A stretch of 47,602 nucleotides of DNA from Pseudazoarcus sp963975885 (GCA_963975885.1 CAXBIS010000022.1:1-47602), one strand, 5' to 3'; positions 20,377 to 29,734 are shown, counted from the stretch's first letter. Notes: generated by a model not told the origin, from the letters alone. Program-made: numbers and translations.

Positions 20377-21585
20377 ATGCGCACGCCTTTCACCATCCGT
20401 CTCTTGAGCAACCTGCCGGCCTCGGCCCGCATCGCGCTCGCGCTGTTCGCGCTCGCCGCCTTCGTGTGGGTGCCGGTCGCGCACCTCGTGCTGCCGGCCG
20501 AGCACGCGCTGCACCTGTCCGGCTACTGGGTCAGCCTGCTGGGCAAGATCCTGTGCTACATGATCGTCGCCGTGGCGATGGACCTGATCTGGGGCTACGC
20601 GGGCATTCTCAGCCTGGGCCACGGCATGTTCTTCGCGCTCGGCGGCTACGCCTTCGGCATGTATCTGATGCGCCAGATCGGGCGCGACGGCAGCTACGGC
20701 TCGGACCTGCCGGACTTCATGGTCTTCCTCGCGTGGGAGGAGCTGCCCTGGTACTGGGCAGGCTCCGATTCCTTCCTGTGGACGGTCTTTCTGGCAATGG
20801 CGGTGCCCGGCGTGGTGGCCTTCATCTTCGGCTGGTTCGCGTTCCGCTCGCGCATCAAGGGCGTGTATTTCTCGATCATCACGCAGGCGCTGACCTACGC
20901 CGCGATGCTGCTGTTCTTCCGCAACGAGACGGGTTTCGGCGGCAACAACGGCTTCACCGATTTCAAGCGCATCCTCGGCCACTCCATCACCTCGCCCGAG
21001 ATGCGTGTGACGCTGTTCGCTCTCTCGGCGCTGCTGCTCATCTTCTGCCTGCTGCTCGGCCGCTATCTGGTCACCTCGCGCTTCGGCCGCGTGCTGGCCG
21101 CCATCCGCGATGCCGAGAGCCGCGTCATGTTCATCGGCTACAACCCGCTGCACTACAAGCTCTTCATCTGGACGCTGTCGGCCGTGCTGTGCGGCCTGGC
21201 CGGAGCGCTGTACGTGCCGCAGGTGGGCATCATCAACCCGTCCGAGATGAGCCCCGCGAACTCCATCGAGATCGCCGTGTGGGTGGCCGTGGGCGGGCGC
21301 GGCTCGCTGATCGGTGCCATGGTCGGCGCGGGTGTGGTGAATCTGGCCAAGACCTGGTTCACGGTGACCGTGCCCGAATACTGGCCCTTCATGCTCGGCT
21401 TCCTGTTCATCGCGGTGACGCTGTTCATGCCGCAGGGCATCGTCGGGCTGGTGCGCAAGCTGTTCTCGCGCCGCCGCGCCCAGCCGGCCGATGACACGCC
21501 CGCCGACGACACGCCGACGACGCCCGCGGACGCCACCGCCGATGAATCCACCCAGACGCGCGGCCCGCTCGCGCGGGGAGCCTGA
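20377..21585 (+). CDS. urtC: Urea ABC transporter permease
   Basis: This 402-residue LivM-type permease has about nine or ten membrane helices, with GYAGILSLGHGMFFALGGYAFG near residue 70 and IRDAESRVMFIGYNPLHYKL in the cytoplasmic coupling loop. The C-terminal 40 residues are a hydrophilic tail rich in D, T, P and A, containing a short ADDTP repeat. The start at the ATG at 20377 follows urtB by 10 bp. An apparent upstream extension lies wholly within urtB and is not real. Confidence 0.95.
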   Translation: MRTPFTIRLLSNLPASARIALALFALAAFVWVPVAHLVLPAEHALHLSGYWVSLLGKILCYMIVAVAMDLIWGYAGILSLGHGMFFALGGYAFGMYLMRQIGRDGSYGSDLPDFMVFLAWEELPWYWAGSDSFLWTVFLAMAVPGVVAFIFGWFAFRSRIKGVYFSIITQALTYAAMLLFFRNETGFGGNNGFTDFKRILGHSITSPEMRVTLFALSALLLIFCLLLGRYLVTSRFGRVLAAIRDAESRVMFIGYNPLHYKLFIWTLSAVLCGLAGALYVPQVGIINPSEMSPANSIEIAVWVAVGGRGSLIGAMVGAGVVNLAKTWFTVTVPEYWPFMLGFLFIAVTLFMPQGIVGLVRKLFSRRRAQPADDTPADDTPTTPADATADESTQTRGPLARGA

Positions 21586-21586
21586 C

Positions 21587-22426
<840 letters not shown>

Positions 22427-22432
22427 CTGGCC

Positions 22433-23128
22433 ATGCTGAAAGTAGAAAACCTCCACCAGTACTACGGCGGCGGCAGCCACATCCTGCGCGGCCTGTCCTT
22501 CGAAGTGCCCATCGGAAAGGTCACCACCCTGCTGGGCCGCAACGGCGTCGGCAAGACCACGCTGCTCAAGACGCTGATGGGACTGGTGCCCTCCTCGACG
22601 GGCGCAATCACGCTCAACGGCGCCGACATCACCAAGGCCCCGTCCTACAAACGCGTCGCGGCCGGCATCGGCTACGTGCCGCAAGGCCGCGAAATCTTCC
22701 CCCGCCTGACGGTGGAAGAAAACCTGCTCATGGGTCTCGCCACCTGCCCCGGCAGCGCCAAGATTCCCGAGCGCGTCTTCGACATGTTCCCCGTGCTCAA
22801 ACAGATGATGCACCGCCGCGGCGGCGACCTCTCCGGCGGCCAGCAACAACAACTCGCCATCGGCCGCGCCCTGGCCTTCGGCCCCAAGCTGCTCATCCTG
22901 GATGAGCCCACCGAAGGCATCCAGCCCTCCATCATCAAGGACATCGGCAACGCCATCCGCACCCTCGCCGAATCCGGCGAAATGGCCATCCTGCTGGTCG
23001 AGCAGTACTACGACTTTGCGCGTGATCTATCCGACCACTACCTGCTCATGGAGCGCGGCGAGATCGTCATGCGCGGGGCGGGGGAGGATATGGATGCGGA
23101 CGGGGTGAGGGAGGAGTTGGCGGTGTAG
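22433..23128 (+). CDS. urtE: Urea ABC transporter ATP-binding protein
   Basis: This 231-residue LivF-type ATPase has Walker A GRNGVGKT, signature LSGGQQQQLAIG, Walker B LLILDEPTEGI and EQYYDFA, which is typical of UrtE. It starts 6 bp after the urtD stop and closes the operon. The convergent toxin gene ends 44 bp downstream, with no evident T-run terminator between them. Confidence 0.95.
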   Translation: MLKVENLHQYYGGGSHILRGLSFEVPIGKVTTLLGRNGVGKTTLLKTLMGLVPSSTGAITLNGADITKAPSYKRVAAGIGYVPQGREIFPRLTVEENLLMGLATCPGSAKIPERVFDMFPVLKQMMHRRGGDLSGGQQQQLAIGRALAFGPKLLILDEPTEGIQPSIIKDIGNAIRTLAESGEMAILLVEQYYDFARDLSDHYLLMERGEIVMRGAGEDMDADGVREELAV

Positions 23129-23172
23129 CCGTGGTGGCCTGCGGCGGGCGCGTCGTCGAAATGGTGCGATGC

Positions 23173-23574
23173 TCAGGCGAATGGATTGAAAACTTCGACC
23201 CCTAGCGTCTTGAAGTCGCTGACGTTGCGCGTGGCCACGATCAGGCTGTTCGTTGCGGCAGTTGCCGCGATCATCGCGTCTTCGTAGAGCGTGTCGGATC
23301 TGCGATGCATGAGTTTCGCCCAAGCCCGGAAGGCCGCCGCATCCATCGGCAGGACGTTGTAGGCGCTGGCGACGAGTTCTAGCCATGCTTCGATCTCGGC
23401 CGCCTTGGCCGGGTCCTGCTCGCGGGTGAGTTCGATGCCGGCCTGAATCTCGCCCAGGGTGACGGCGGACAGGAACAGCGAGGCGTCATCCACGGACTGC
23501 AGCCAGGCCACCACCGCGCCGTGTGGCTTGGGTTTGCGCAGTTCGGAGACGACGTTGGTGTCGAGGAGGTACAT
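23173..23574 (-). CDS. PIN-domain toxin of the VapC family
   Basis: This 133-residue PIN ribonuclease starts MYLLDTNVVSELRKP, with acidic residues D5 and E11, then the GEIQAG and LYEDAMIAATA segments that complete the metal site. VapC toxins cleave tRNA or rRNA when the antitoxin is lost. The ATG at 23574 begins five bases after the antitoxin stop, which is the usual toxin-antitoxin order and spacing. The longer in-frame extension upstream lies within the antitoxin gene and is rejected. The C-terminus (DFKTLGVEVFNPF) is typical of this family. Confidence 0.85.
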   Translation of the reverse strand: MYLLDTNVVSELRKPKPHGAVVAWLQSVDDASLFLSAVTLGEIQAGIELTREQDPAKAAEIEAWLELVASAYNVLPMDAAAFRAWAKLMHRRSDTLYEDAMIAATAATNSLIVATRNVSDFKTLGVEVFNPFA

Positions 23575-23579
23575 GCCGG

Positions 23580-23837
23580 TCAGCTCAGGGTTTCGGGCGC
23601 GCGGCGTTTGGCGTTGCCGCGGGGCGGCACGAGCAGATCGGTGCGCGCCTGATCCGACAGCAGCAGTTCCTTGAGCGACGGACGCGCGGCGGTCTGCAGG
23701 CGGCGCCACTCGCTGACCGGGATGAGCACGGCAGCCTCTGCACCGCGACGGGTCACCATCTGTGGGCCTTCAGCGAGGCATGCATCCAAGAATTCGCTGA
23801 ATCGCGCCTTGGCGTCTTGTACGGGCCATGAATGCAT
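23580..23837 (-). CDS. Phd/YefM-type antitoxin
   Basis: This 85-residue antitoxin begins MHSWPVQDAKARFSEFLD, the standard Phd/YefM DNA-binding fold, followed by GPQMVTRRGAEAAVLIPVSEW. The C-terminal 35 residues (LLSDQARTDLLVPPRG) would wrap the PIN toxin. The start at 23837 follows AGGTGA and was preferred to a longer extension with no RBS. The protein should repress its own promoter through the ACTAGT repeats immediately upstream. Confidence 0.85.
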   Translation of the reverse strand: MHSWPVQDAKARFSEFLDACLAEGPQMVTRRGAEAAVLIPVSEWRRLQTAARPSLKELLLSDQARTDLLVPPRGNAKRRAPETLS

Positions 23838-23850
23838 GATTTCACCTGAA

Positions 23851-23870
23851 TGACTAGTGTTCTGACTAGT
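23851..23870 (-). promoter_or_regulatory. Probable toxin-antitoxin operator: paired TGACTAGT repeats
   Basis: Two copies of TGACTAGT (23851-23858 and 23863-23870), each containing palindrome ACTAGT, are separated by GTTC, 14 bp before the antitoxin start. On the minus strand a perfect TTGACA (-35; bases 23896-23891) lies 17 bp from CAAACT, a weak -10 that overlaps the repeats. Binding here by antitoxin-toxin complex would block transcription. This is inference from position and symmetry. Confidence 0.55.
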
Positions 23871-23911
23871 TTGGTCTTGACGATTTGCGCTGTCAATCAA
23901 CAAGAGCGCCC

Positions 23912-24763
23912 TCACGGCAATTCCCGCACTCGCAAGAACACCGGAAACCGCGGCATTCCGTTTGGTGTGAGCTCCCGATACCGATACGTCACCAGACTCC
24001 CCACCGCTGGCGGGTCGCGGCGTTGGGCGTCGGTGAGGCCGCTGCCGAGGCGGAAGCGGCGGCCGTCGGGGGTTTCGACGAGCAGGGAGCCGGTCATGCC
24101 TTGGAGGCGGCCTTTGCCGGGGAGGTGGGCGATGACGCGGGCTTCGTCGTCGAGCTGGGGGGTGTGTTTGAGCAGGGCGGAGTTGCGGCCGGGGGTCCAG
24201 TGGGCTTCGGCGTGTTGGAGCATCAGGCCTTCGCCGCCGGCGATTACGACTTCATCGAACCATTGCTGCAACTCGGCGCGGTTGGCGACGCGGCGTTGCG
24301 GGGCGGCTTGCAGCCACGGGACGTTGGCGGTGGCGGCGATCTGCCGGATGCGTTTGACGCGGGTGGTGAAGGTGCCGGGGGCGCCGGGCAGGTCGAAGAC
24401 CATGTAGCGCACGGCGCGCCAGGCGGGGTCTTCAGGCGCGTGGCGACGCACCAGGCCGGAGAGGCGATCGAAGGTCCGGCGGCCCAGCCACAGTTCGCCA
24501 TCCAGGGTTTCCGTGCGGGGCAGTGCCGAGATGAACCACTCCGGCGCGGCAATGGTGCCGCCGCCACGCAGCGTGAGTGCGTGGCCGTCCCAGCGGGCGC
24601 GTACGCCGTCGTACTTTTCGCTGACCCAGTAGTGAGAAGGGTCGATGCCGTCGTGATAGCGCCCGGCGAGCATCGGCTGGAGGCTGGCGTCCGCCAGGGC
24701 GGTTGCCGCCGTGATGGCAAGCCAGGCCAGCACGGCCGCGCGCAACAGACGTCGGGCTTTCAT
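23912..24763 (-). CDS. Secreted ATP-dependent DNA ligase (LigE type)
   Basis: This 283-residue minimal ATP-dependent DNA ligase has an N-terminal signal peptide (residues 1-24, cleavage after TALA), so it should act in the periplasm. The adenylated lysine is K50 in EKYDGVRARWDG (motif I). LDGELW (motif III), GEGLMLQ (motif IV) and LLKHTP (motif V) follow, then a small OB-fold domain. There is no DNA-binding extension, as in LigE of Neisseria and Haemophilus. The family is suspected to help with incoming or extracellular DNA, for example in competence or biofilm. It appears monocistronic, 74 bp upstream of the antitoxin gene on the same strand. Confidence 0.9.
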   Translation of the reverse strand: MKARRLLRAAVLAWLAITAATALADASLQPMLAGRYHDGIDPSHYWVSEKYDGVRARWDGHALTLRGGGTIAAPEWFISALPRTETLDGELWLGRRTFDRLSGLVRRHAPEDPAWRAVRYMVFDLPGAPGTFTTRVKRIRQIAATANVPWLQAAPQRRVANRAELQQWFDEVVIAGGEGLMLQHAEAHWTPGRNSALLKHTPQLDDEARVIAHLPGKGRLQGMTGSLLVETPDGRRFRLGSGLTDAQRRDPPAVGSLVTYRYRELTPNGMPRFPVFLRVRELP

Positions 24764-24918
24764 GCCGGAGGGCCCTCCCGTGGGAGCAGGATTCCGGCAT
24801 GCAGCTTAATCCATTTGGGATAACTCTGCGTTGTTGAAGCGGGTGTGAGCGTGAGTTTCTAGCGATGCCGCAGGTGCGCTGCTTGCCTGCGCTACGGCGG
24901 TTGGCTGGTTCGACGTAG

Positions 24919-24949
24919 CTCAGGTAAGCGCCGCTGGCGCGCACCTGAG
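24919..24949 (-). terminator. Stem-loop just after the EF-hand protein gene
   Basis: CTCAGGT pairs with ACCTGAG (7 bp), and inside it GCGCC pairs with GGCGC (5 bp) around a GCT loop. It begins 6 bp beyond the stop of the minus-strand gene at 24955. There is no T-run, so it would be an inefficient or Rho-assisted terminator or mRNA 3' protector. The rest of 24764-24918 holds nothing recognisable. Confidence 0.45.
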
Positions 24950-24954
24950 GCAAC

Positions 24955-27108
24955 TCAGCCCAGTACGCCGTTGCGCCACAGCTCCGCGAGCACGATCACG
25001 ACGATGGCGGCCAGCAGCCACCACTTCCACGCGCCGCCCTTGTCAGCGTAGGGGTCGTCGAGGCTGCGCGAGGCGCCTTCGGGGAGTTCGGGGGTGCCGG
25101 TGAGCGAGCCGCCGAAGGGGATGTTGATGCGGGCGCGGGCGTTGACGGCCCAGCCATTGGCGTCGAGCAGCGGGCCGAGGTTGCGGCGTCGCAGTTTGAG
25201 CCAGGCGAGCAGCATGGACGGGCCGGAGATCAGCAGCACGACGCCGACGAACACCAGCGGGATCTTCCAGGCCGGCAGCGACAGCAGGCCGGAGACGATG
25301 GCCGCCAGTGCGGTGCCGATGGCGCCGATGGCCAGGCCGATGGCGGCGAAGATGCCGGCGAACTTGGCGATGTCGAAGGCCTGCGAGGCGGGTGCGGCGG
25401 GCGTGCCGGCTTCGGCCTTGGCGGCGGAGTCGGCGATGCCGGCCTGGGCTTTCGATTCCACGGCCTTGTCGCGCGAGGCGGCGAACTTCTCCATCTGCGC
25501 GCCGATCATGCGGGCGACGCGCTTGTACGGCGAGAAGAAGGCCTGACGCACGCTGATCGGCGCCTCGACCACCTTGACGACGGTCGCACTCCAGTCGAGC
25601 CCGGCGCGGTCGTAGAACAGGCCGTTGCGGCCCGGCACCATCATCTCGTCGGCATCGCCGCCGGTCATCGCGGCGACGATGGTGAAGGGCTTTTCATTCT
25701 TGCGCGAGCAGGTGCAATACACCAGATAGGCGCCCGACAGCGGCGCGAGCTTGGCGTGTTTGGCCATGTCGGGCACGCGCAGCACCAGTTCGCAGCTGCG
25801 CTCGTCCAGATACAGCGTGCCGGCCTGGAAGATGGCCTTGTCCTGGCGCGCGTAGAAATTCGTGAGGCTGACGAAGTTGCGCAGCAGCGTCACCAGATCG
25901 CGCCGGTAGCGGGTCAGGCGCTCGAGCGCGTCGATGGGGCCGGCGGCGCCGTGGGCGGCACGGTCGGCCTCGATGCGTTCCATCAGGCGCGCCCGGGTGT
26001 CGTCTTCGAGCAGTTCGCGCAGGCGGGTCACATCCAGGGTGGCGAGCGGTGAATCCGGTTTGGCGCCGAGCCAGCCGCGGTAGGCGGCGAAGCGCGCGGT
26101 CAGATCCTTCCAGTCAGCCTCGGACAGCGTTTCGCGCTTGCCCAGCAGCGGCGTGATGACGCTGTCGTGCAATTGCGCGATGCGCGCGGCCCAGGCCGGG
26201 TTGAGTTCGCCGGCCAGCGGCAGCGGCTTGTCGGCACCGGCCAGTGCCAGCGGCAGGGCGGCGATGTCCGTGTGCCCGGCATCGAGCGTCTGCGCGCCGA
26301 GGCCGCCGTAGAAGGCCTCGGCCGGGTTGAGCGCAGCGCTCGCGCGCGCGTCGAAGGCGGCCAGGCGGCAGCGCGTGAAATAGTCGTCCACCTTGGCGCG
26401 CACCGCGTCGAAGACCTCGGCCGCATTGGCGGTGTCCTCGCCCAGCGGGCGAACGTCGTCGGCCTTGTCCTCGGCCGCGCGATGCCAGTCGGACACCTGT
26501 TGCGCCTGTTCGAAGAAGGCCGTGAGCGTGCCCTCGGTGATGCCCGGCTCGCCGGACAGGTCGGCTTCGCCGCCCAGCGTCTCGACGATCAGCCCGATCG
26601 CGGCGGCCAGGCGTTCGTCGCCGGCGAGCGCGGCGGGCACGATGCCGTCGCCGTTGGGATGGTCGGCCGAGAACAGGCGCGTCTTGTCGGCCACGTCGTC
26701 GAACGCAATCGCATCCGCTTCGGGTCTGCCGAGCACGGCGAGCACCTCGCGCGCAGCGGCGAGCAGCGTCGCGCCCTCTTCGTCGGCCTCGTTCAGTGCG
26801 GCCAGCGGCACGGCATCGCCGCTGTCGAACAGGATCTCCGGCGTCCTGAGCACGCGGCACACCCATTCGGTCGCGGCGACGATCTCGGGCTGGCGGATCT
26901 GGCCGTCACCGTCGGTGTCGATCAGCGCCAGCGTGCGGCAGTCGAACTCGAGATCGGACGTGGGGCAGGCCAGCACCGACCACAGCTTCTGGTCCAGCGT
27001 GGCCAGATGGCGCAGGTCGTCGGCGCGGTCGATGCGTACCTGGTCGAAGCCGCCGACCCGGAAGAAGCGCCAATGATGGGGGGTGGATGCTTCCGGGATG
27101 TCGCTCAT
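24955..27108 (-). CDS. EF-hand-containing membrane-anchored protein of unknown function
   Basis: This 717-residue protein begins at the ATG at 27108 (CAGGAG upstream). A canonical EF-hand loop lies at residues 64-75 (DTDGDGQIRQPE), and a second, degenerate DHPNGDGIV stretch occurs further on. The middle 350 residues are helical and soluble, rich in acidic and alanine residues, with a short cysteine-bearing YCTCSRKNEKPF motif. Towards the C-terminus lie two hydrophobic segments (IAKFAGIFAAIGLAIGAIG onward, and IPLVFVGVVLLISGPSMLL) and a final one (WWLLAAIVVIVLAELW), so the bulk is tethered by about three C-terminal membrane helices. No enzymatic family was recognised. It stands alone, codirectional with the GST gene upstream. 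Confidence 0.75.
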   Translation of the reverse strand: MSDIPEASTPHHWRFFRVGGFDQVRIDRADDLRHLATLDQKLWSVLACPTSDLEFDCRTLALIDTDGDGQIRQPEIVAATEWVCRVLRTPEILFDSGDAVPLAALNEADEEGATLLAAAREVLAVLGRPEADAIAFDDVADKTRLFSADHPNGDGIVPAALAGDERLAAAIGLIVETLGGEADLSGEPGITEGTLTAFFEQAQQVSDWHRAAEDKADDVRPLGEDTANAAEVFDAVRAKVDDYFTRCRLAAFDARASAALNPAEAFYGGLGAQTLDAGHTDIAALPLALAGADKPLPLAGELNPAWAARIAQLHDSVITPLLGKRETLSEADWKDLTARFAAYRGWLGAKPDSPLATLDVTRLRELLEDDTRARLMERIEADRAAHGAAGPIDALERLTRYRRDLVTLLRNFVSLTNFYARQDKAIFQAGTLYLDERSCELVLRVPDMAKHAKLAPLSGAYLVYCTCSRKNEKPFTIVAAMTGGDADEMMVPGRNGLFYDRAGLDWSATVVKVVEAPISVRQAFFSPYKRVARMIGAQMEKFAASRDKAVESKAQAGIADSAAKAEAGTPAAPASQAFDIAKFAGIFAAIGLAIGAIGTALAAIVSGLLSLPAWKIPLVFVGVVLLISGPSMLLAWLKLRRRNLGPLLDANGWAVNARARINIPFGGSLTGTPELPEGASRSLDDPYADKGGAWKWWLLAAIVVIVLAELWRNGVLG

Positions 27109-27187
27109 GGCGCTCTCCTGCGCGGGGCACGATGGGCGCGAGTGTAGCGCGAAGCGCGGGCGCCCGGGAGCGTTCGCAGGGCCGGCT

Positions 27188-28063
27188 TCAGCCCGCTTCG
27201 CGTTCGAGCTTGTCGCCGGTGCGCAGCTCGAAGTCACTCGCGTCGTGGCGCTCGGGCAGTCTCTGCTCGTGCGGACCCCAGGTGCGATTGACCATGCGGC
27301 CGCGGCGCACGGCCGGACGCTCGGCGATCTCGGCTACCCAGCGTTGCACGTTGGGGTAGCTGGCGACGTCGAGGAATTCGGCTGCGCCGTACAGTTCGTC
27401 GCGCACCAGCAGGCCGTACCATGGCCAGATCGCCATGTCGGCGATGGTGTAGTCGGCACCGGCCACATATTTGGTCTCGGCCAGGCGGCGGTCGAGCACG
27501 TCGAGCTGGCGCTTGACCTCCATCGTGTAGCGATTGATCGGGTATTCGTACTTTTCCGGCGCGTAGGCGTAGAAATGCCCGAAGCCGCCGCCGACCATCG
27601 GCGCGCTGCCCATCTGCCAGAACAGCCACGACAGGCATTCGGTGCGTCCGCGCAGGTCTTTGGGTACGAATTCGCCGAACTTGTCCGCCAGATACAGCAG
27701 GATCGCGCCCGATTCGAATACGCGCAGCGGCGGGCCCATGCTGCGGTCGAGCAGTACCGGGATCTTGGAGTTCGGGTTCAGTTCGACGAAGCCGCTGCCG
27801 AATTGCTCGCCCTTGGTGATGCGGATCAGGTGGGCGTCGTACTCGGCGCCGGCGTGGCCGCGCGCGAGCAGTTCCTCGAGCATCACCGTGACCTTGATGC
27901 CGTTGGGTGTGGCCAGCGAATACAACTGCAGCGGGTGACGCCCCACCGGCAGTTGCGCGTCATGGGTCGGGCCGGCGACCGGGCGGTTGATGTTGGCGAA
28001 GGCGCCACCGCTGGGCGCTTCCTGCTTCCAGACGCGGGGTGGGGTGTAGGTGTCGTGGCTCAT
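27188..28063 (-). CDS. yghU: YghU-type glutathione S-transferase family protein
   Basis: This 291-residue Nu-class glutathione transferase homologue is close in length to E. coli YghU. Visible YghU traits are the long N-terminal lead (GAFANINRPVAGPTHD), the YSLATPNGIKVTVMLEEL start of the thioredoxin fold, NPNSKIPVLLD, ESGAILLYLADKFG and the helical domain with GHFYAYAPEKYEYPINRY. YghU has disulfide-bond reductase activity toward 2-hydroxyethyl disulfide with two bound glutathiones. The ATG at 28063 with GGAAG upstream was chosen, because the longer in-frame extension reads back through a GAPDH relic on this strand in another frame. Confidence 0.9.
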   Translation of the reverse strand: MSHDTYTPPRVWKQEAPSGGAFANINRPVAGPTHDAQLPVGRHPLQLYSLATPNGIKVTVMLEELLARGHAGAEYDAHLIRITKGEQFGSGFVELNPNSKIPVLLDRSMGPPLRVFESGAILLYLADKFGEFVPKDLRGRTECLSWLFWQMGSAPMVGGGFGHFYAYAPEKYEYPINRYTMEVKRQLDVLDRRLAETKYVAGADYTIADMAIWPWYGLLVRDELYGAAEFLDVASYPNVQRWVAEIAERPAVRRGRMVNRTWGPHEQRLPERHDASDFELRTGDKLEREAG

Positions 28064-28121
28064 GAATGCTTCCGTGTGGTCGATGGCCTGCGCTTCGACG
28101 TTCGATCGCGGCGCGCGTTCC

Positions 28122-28178
28122 TCAGTACGTGCGTTCCAGCCAGTGATGCGCCACGTCGACCATGCGATTGGCAAGACC
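28122..28178 (-). pseudogene. C-terminal relic of a GAPDH/Epd-family gene
   Basis: The minus strand encodes GLANRMVDVAHHWLERTY and a TGA stop, which is the conserved C-terminus of GAPDH-family proteins. The intact epd-like gene in this window ends GFANRMVDVARYWLERRG: 13 of 18 residues are identical, and the DNA shares blocks of 14 and 18 identical bases. Homology stops abruptly before the glycine (SQVG instead of DNEWG). The surrounding gap 28064-28366 otherwise shows no gene. Confidence 0.7.
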
Positions 28179-28366
28179 GCCGACCTGCGAAAGGCCCAAG
28201 CGCTGAGGGGGGCCGGGCTCGTCCCGCTCAGTGCCGCTCCTCGTTCAGGGTGGGCTGTATGGCCTCAGCAGGGGCGATGGTGGCGATAGTAGCGTGATCA
28301 AAAGTGCGGTGTCATCGCCACCATGTTTCCCTCAGCCCCTGCTGCGACCGATTCCCGGCGATCCGA

Positions 28367-29209
28367 TCACGCGGGCTCGAGCTCCTCGGCCAGCACCTCG
28401 CCTGTGACGGCGTCGATGGTCGTGCCCGGCTCGGCGATGATGACCTTCGCCTCCGGCAGCGCAGCCTTCACCGCGTCGGCAAACTCGCTCCAAGGACGCG
28501 AGGTGACGCCCATCATCTCGTGGAACTTGTCGTGCGGAGGGTAGAGCAGCACGATCTTCGGCTTCAATGCCTTGGCGCCGCGCACCACGTCGGCGACGAA
28601 GTCGAGCTGCATGCCGGCGAGCAGCACGTCGGTGTGGAAACGCCGACCGAGTTCCTCGATTTCGGCGTCGGTCATCTTGGTGTTGAAGCCTTCGTTGTAG
28701 TTGAGCACGGTGAGCCCGCCTGGCAGTTCGACGTGATAGCCGGTATAGGGGGCGTAGAACGGTGCGTTGGTCACGCTGCTCCAGACCCACGCGAGCTGCG
28801 TGGTGTTGCCCTGGAACACGGCCTTGGAGATGGCCTTGACGAGGTTGATGTCACGGTGTTTCCAATTGAAGGTGGAAACCTTGAAGCCGGGCAGCTCGCG
28901 GGTCTCGCCGGCCCTCATTGTGATCAACCGGTCCTCGGGCAGCTTGTTGCGCGAGTGCAGGAATCCGGTGACCGATTTCGGGCCGATCACGGTGGCGCCG
29001 GAGCGTTGCGCGACTTCCGGCACGTCGAGGAAGTGCTCCTCGTGACCGTGGGTGACGCAGACGTATTTGGCGTCGGCGAAATCCTCCAGCCTGAACCACT
29101 GCGCGCCGCAGTAATGCCGGAAGAAGGGGTCGAAGTACATCGATCCGTAGGACGTGTCGATGGACAGGCTGGACCAGCCGTAATAGCGGATCGTGGGGTT
29201 GTCGCTCAT
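28367..29209 (-). CDS. MBL-fold metal-dependent hydrolase (UlaG-like)
   Basis: This 280-residue metallo-beta-lactamase-fold protein has the metal motif THGHEEH (H54, H56, H59). The usual aspartate of HxHxDH is E58, an unusual substitution that may alter the second metal site. Beginning IRYYGWSSLSIDT and later LLYPPHDKFHEM recall UlaG-like lactonases and related hydrolases. AGGAGA precedes the ATG. It lies 48 bp after the RidA gene on the same strand and probably ends the TRAP operon. It may open a lactone, cyclic amide or ester of the imported compound, but this is inferred from context only. Confidence 0.75.
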   Translation of the reverse strand: MSDNPTIRYYGWSSLSIDTSYGSMYFDPFFRHYCGAQWFRLEDFADAKYVCVTHGHEEHFLDVPEVAQRSGATVIGPKSVTGFLHSRNKLPEDRLITMRAGETRELPGFKVSTFNWKHRDINLVKAISKAVFQGNTTQLAWVWSSVTNAPFYAPYTGYHVELPGGLTVLNYNEGFNTKMTDAEIEELGRRFHTDVLLAGMQLDFVADVVRGAKALKPKIVLLYPPHDKFHEMMGVTSRPWSEFADAVKAALPEAKVIIAEPGTTIDAVTGEVLAEELEPA

Positions 29210-29257
29210 GTGGTTCTCCTTGTGGCGCGCGCGCCTTGAAGTTGGGAAGTCGGACGT

Positions 29258-29734
29258 TCAGTCGGCGGGCCGGATCTCGATGGTGGCGTCCACCTCGACC
29301 GCAGCGCCGCCCGGCAGCGAGGCCACGCCGACGGCAAAGCGCGCGTGGCTGCCGGCCGCGCCGAAGTACTCGACCATCAGGTCGGAGGCGCCATTCACGC
29401 ACTTGGGCGCGTCGATGAATTCGGGCGTGGCGCACACGAAGCCTCCCAGGCGCACCACGCGCACGACGCGGCCCAGATCGCCCCCGCAGGCTTCCTTGAG
29501 TTGGGCCAGAATGTTGAGCCCGCACATGCGCCCGGCGCGGTAGCCGTCCTCGATTTCGAGGTCACGGCCGAGTTGCCCCTTTACCGCGATGGCGCCGCCA
29601 TCCAGCGGCAACTGCCCGGAGATGAACACCAGGTTGCCGGAGATCGCCCAGCCGACGTAGTTGCCCACGGCTGCGGCCGCGGGCGGCAGGGCGATCGATT
29701 CGGCGGCCGGCTGTACATTTGTTGCGTTGGTCAT
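29258..29734 (-). CDS. RidA/YjgF family protein (enamine/imine deaminase-like)
   Basis: This 158-residue protein is about 30 residues longer than canonical RidA, mainly at the N-terminus and in a GASDLMVEYFG loop. The segment HARFAVGVASLPGGAAVEVDATIEI aligns with the active-site strand, placing R132 at the catalytic arginine. RidA proteins hydrolyse reactive enamines and imines to ketones and ammonia, and longer members often sit in catabolic operons. A strong RBS (GGAGGAGTAAGGC) precedes the ATG. It lies 44 bp after the TRAP large permease, suggesting that a nitrogen-bearing substrate is handled. Confidence 0.85.
   Translation of the reverse strand: MTNATNVQPAAESIALPPAAAAVGNYVGWAISGNLVFISGQLPLDGGAIAVKGQLGRDLEIEDGYRAGRMCGLNILAQLKEACGGDLGRVVRVVRLGGFVCATPEFIDAPKCVNGASDLMVEYFGAAGSHARFAVGVASLPGGAAVEVDATIEIRPAD

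Noticed and set aside
17523..20432. 969-residue minus-strand ORF opposite urtA and urtB
   Set aside because: It is an antisense shadow; both opposite genes are recognisable with correct starts and motifs.
28064..28174. 37-residue N-terminal extension of the GST protein
   Set aside because: It lacks an RBS and overlaps the GAPDH relic; the ATG at 28063 has a good RBS and the YghU-like start.
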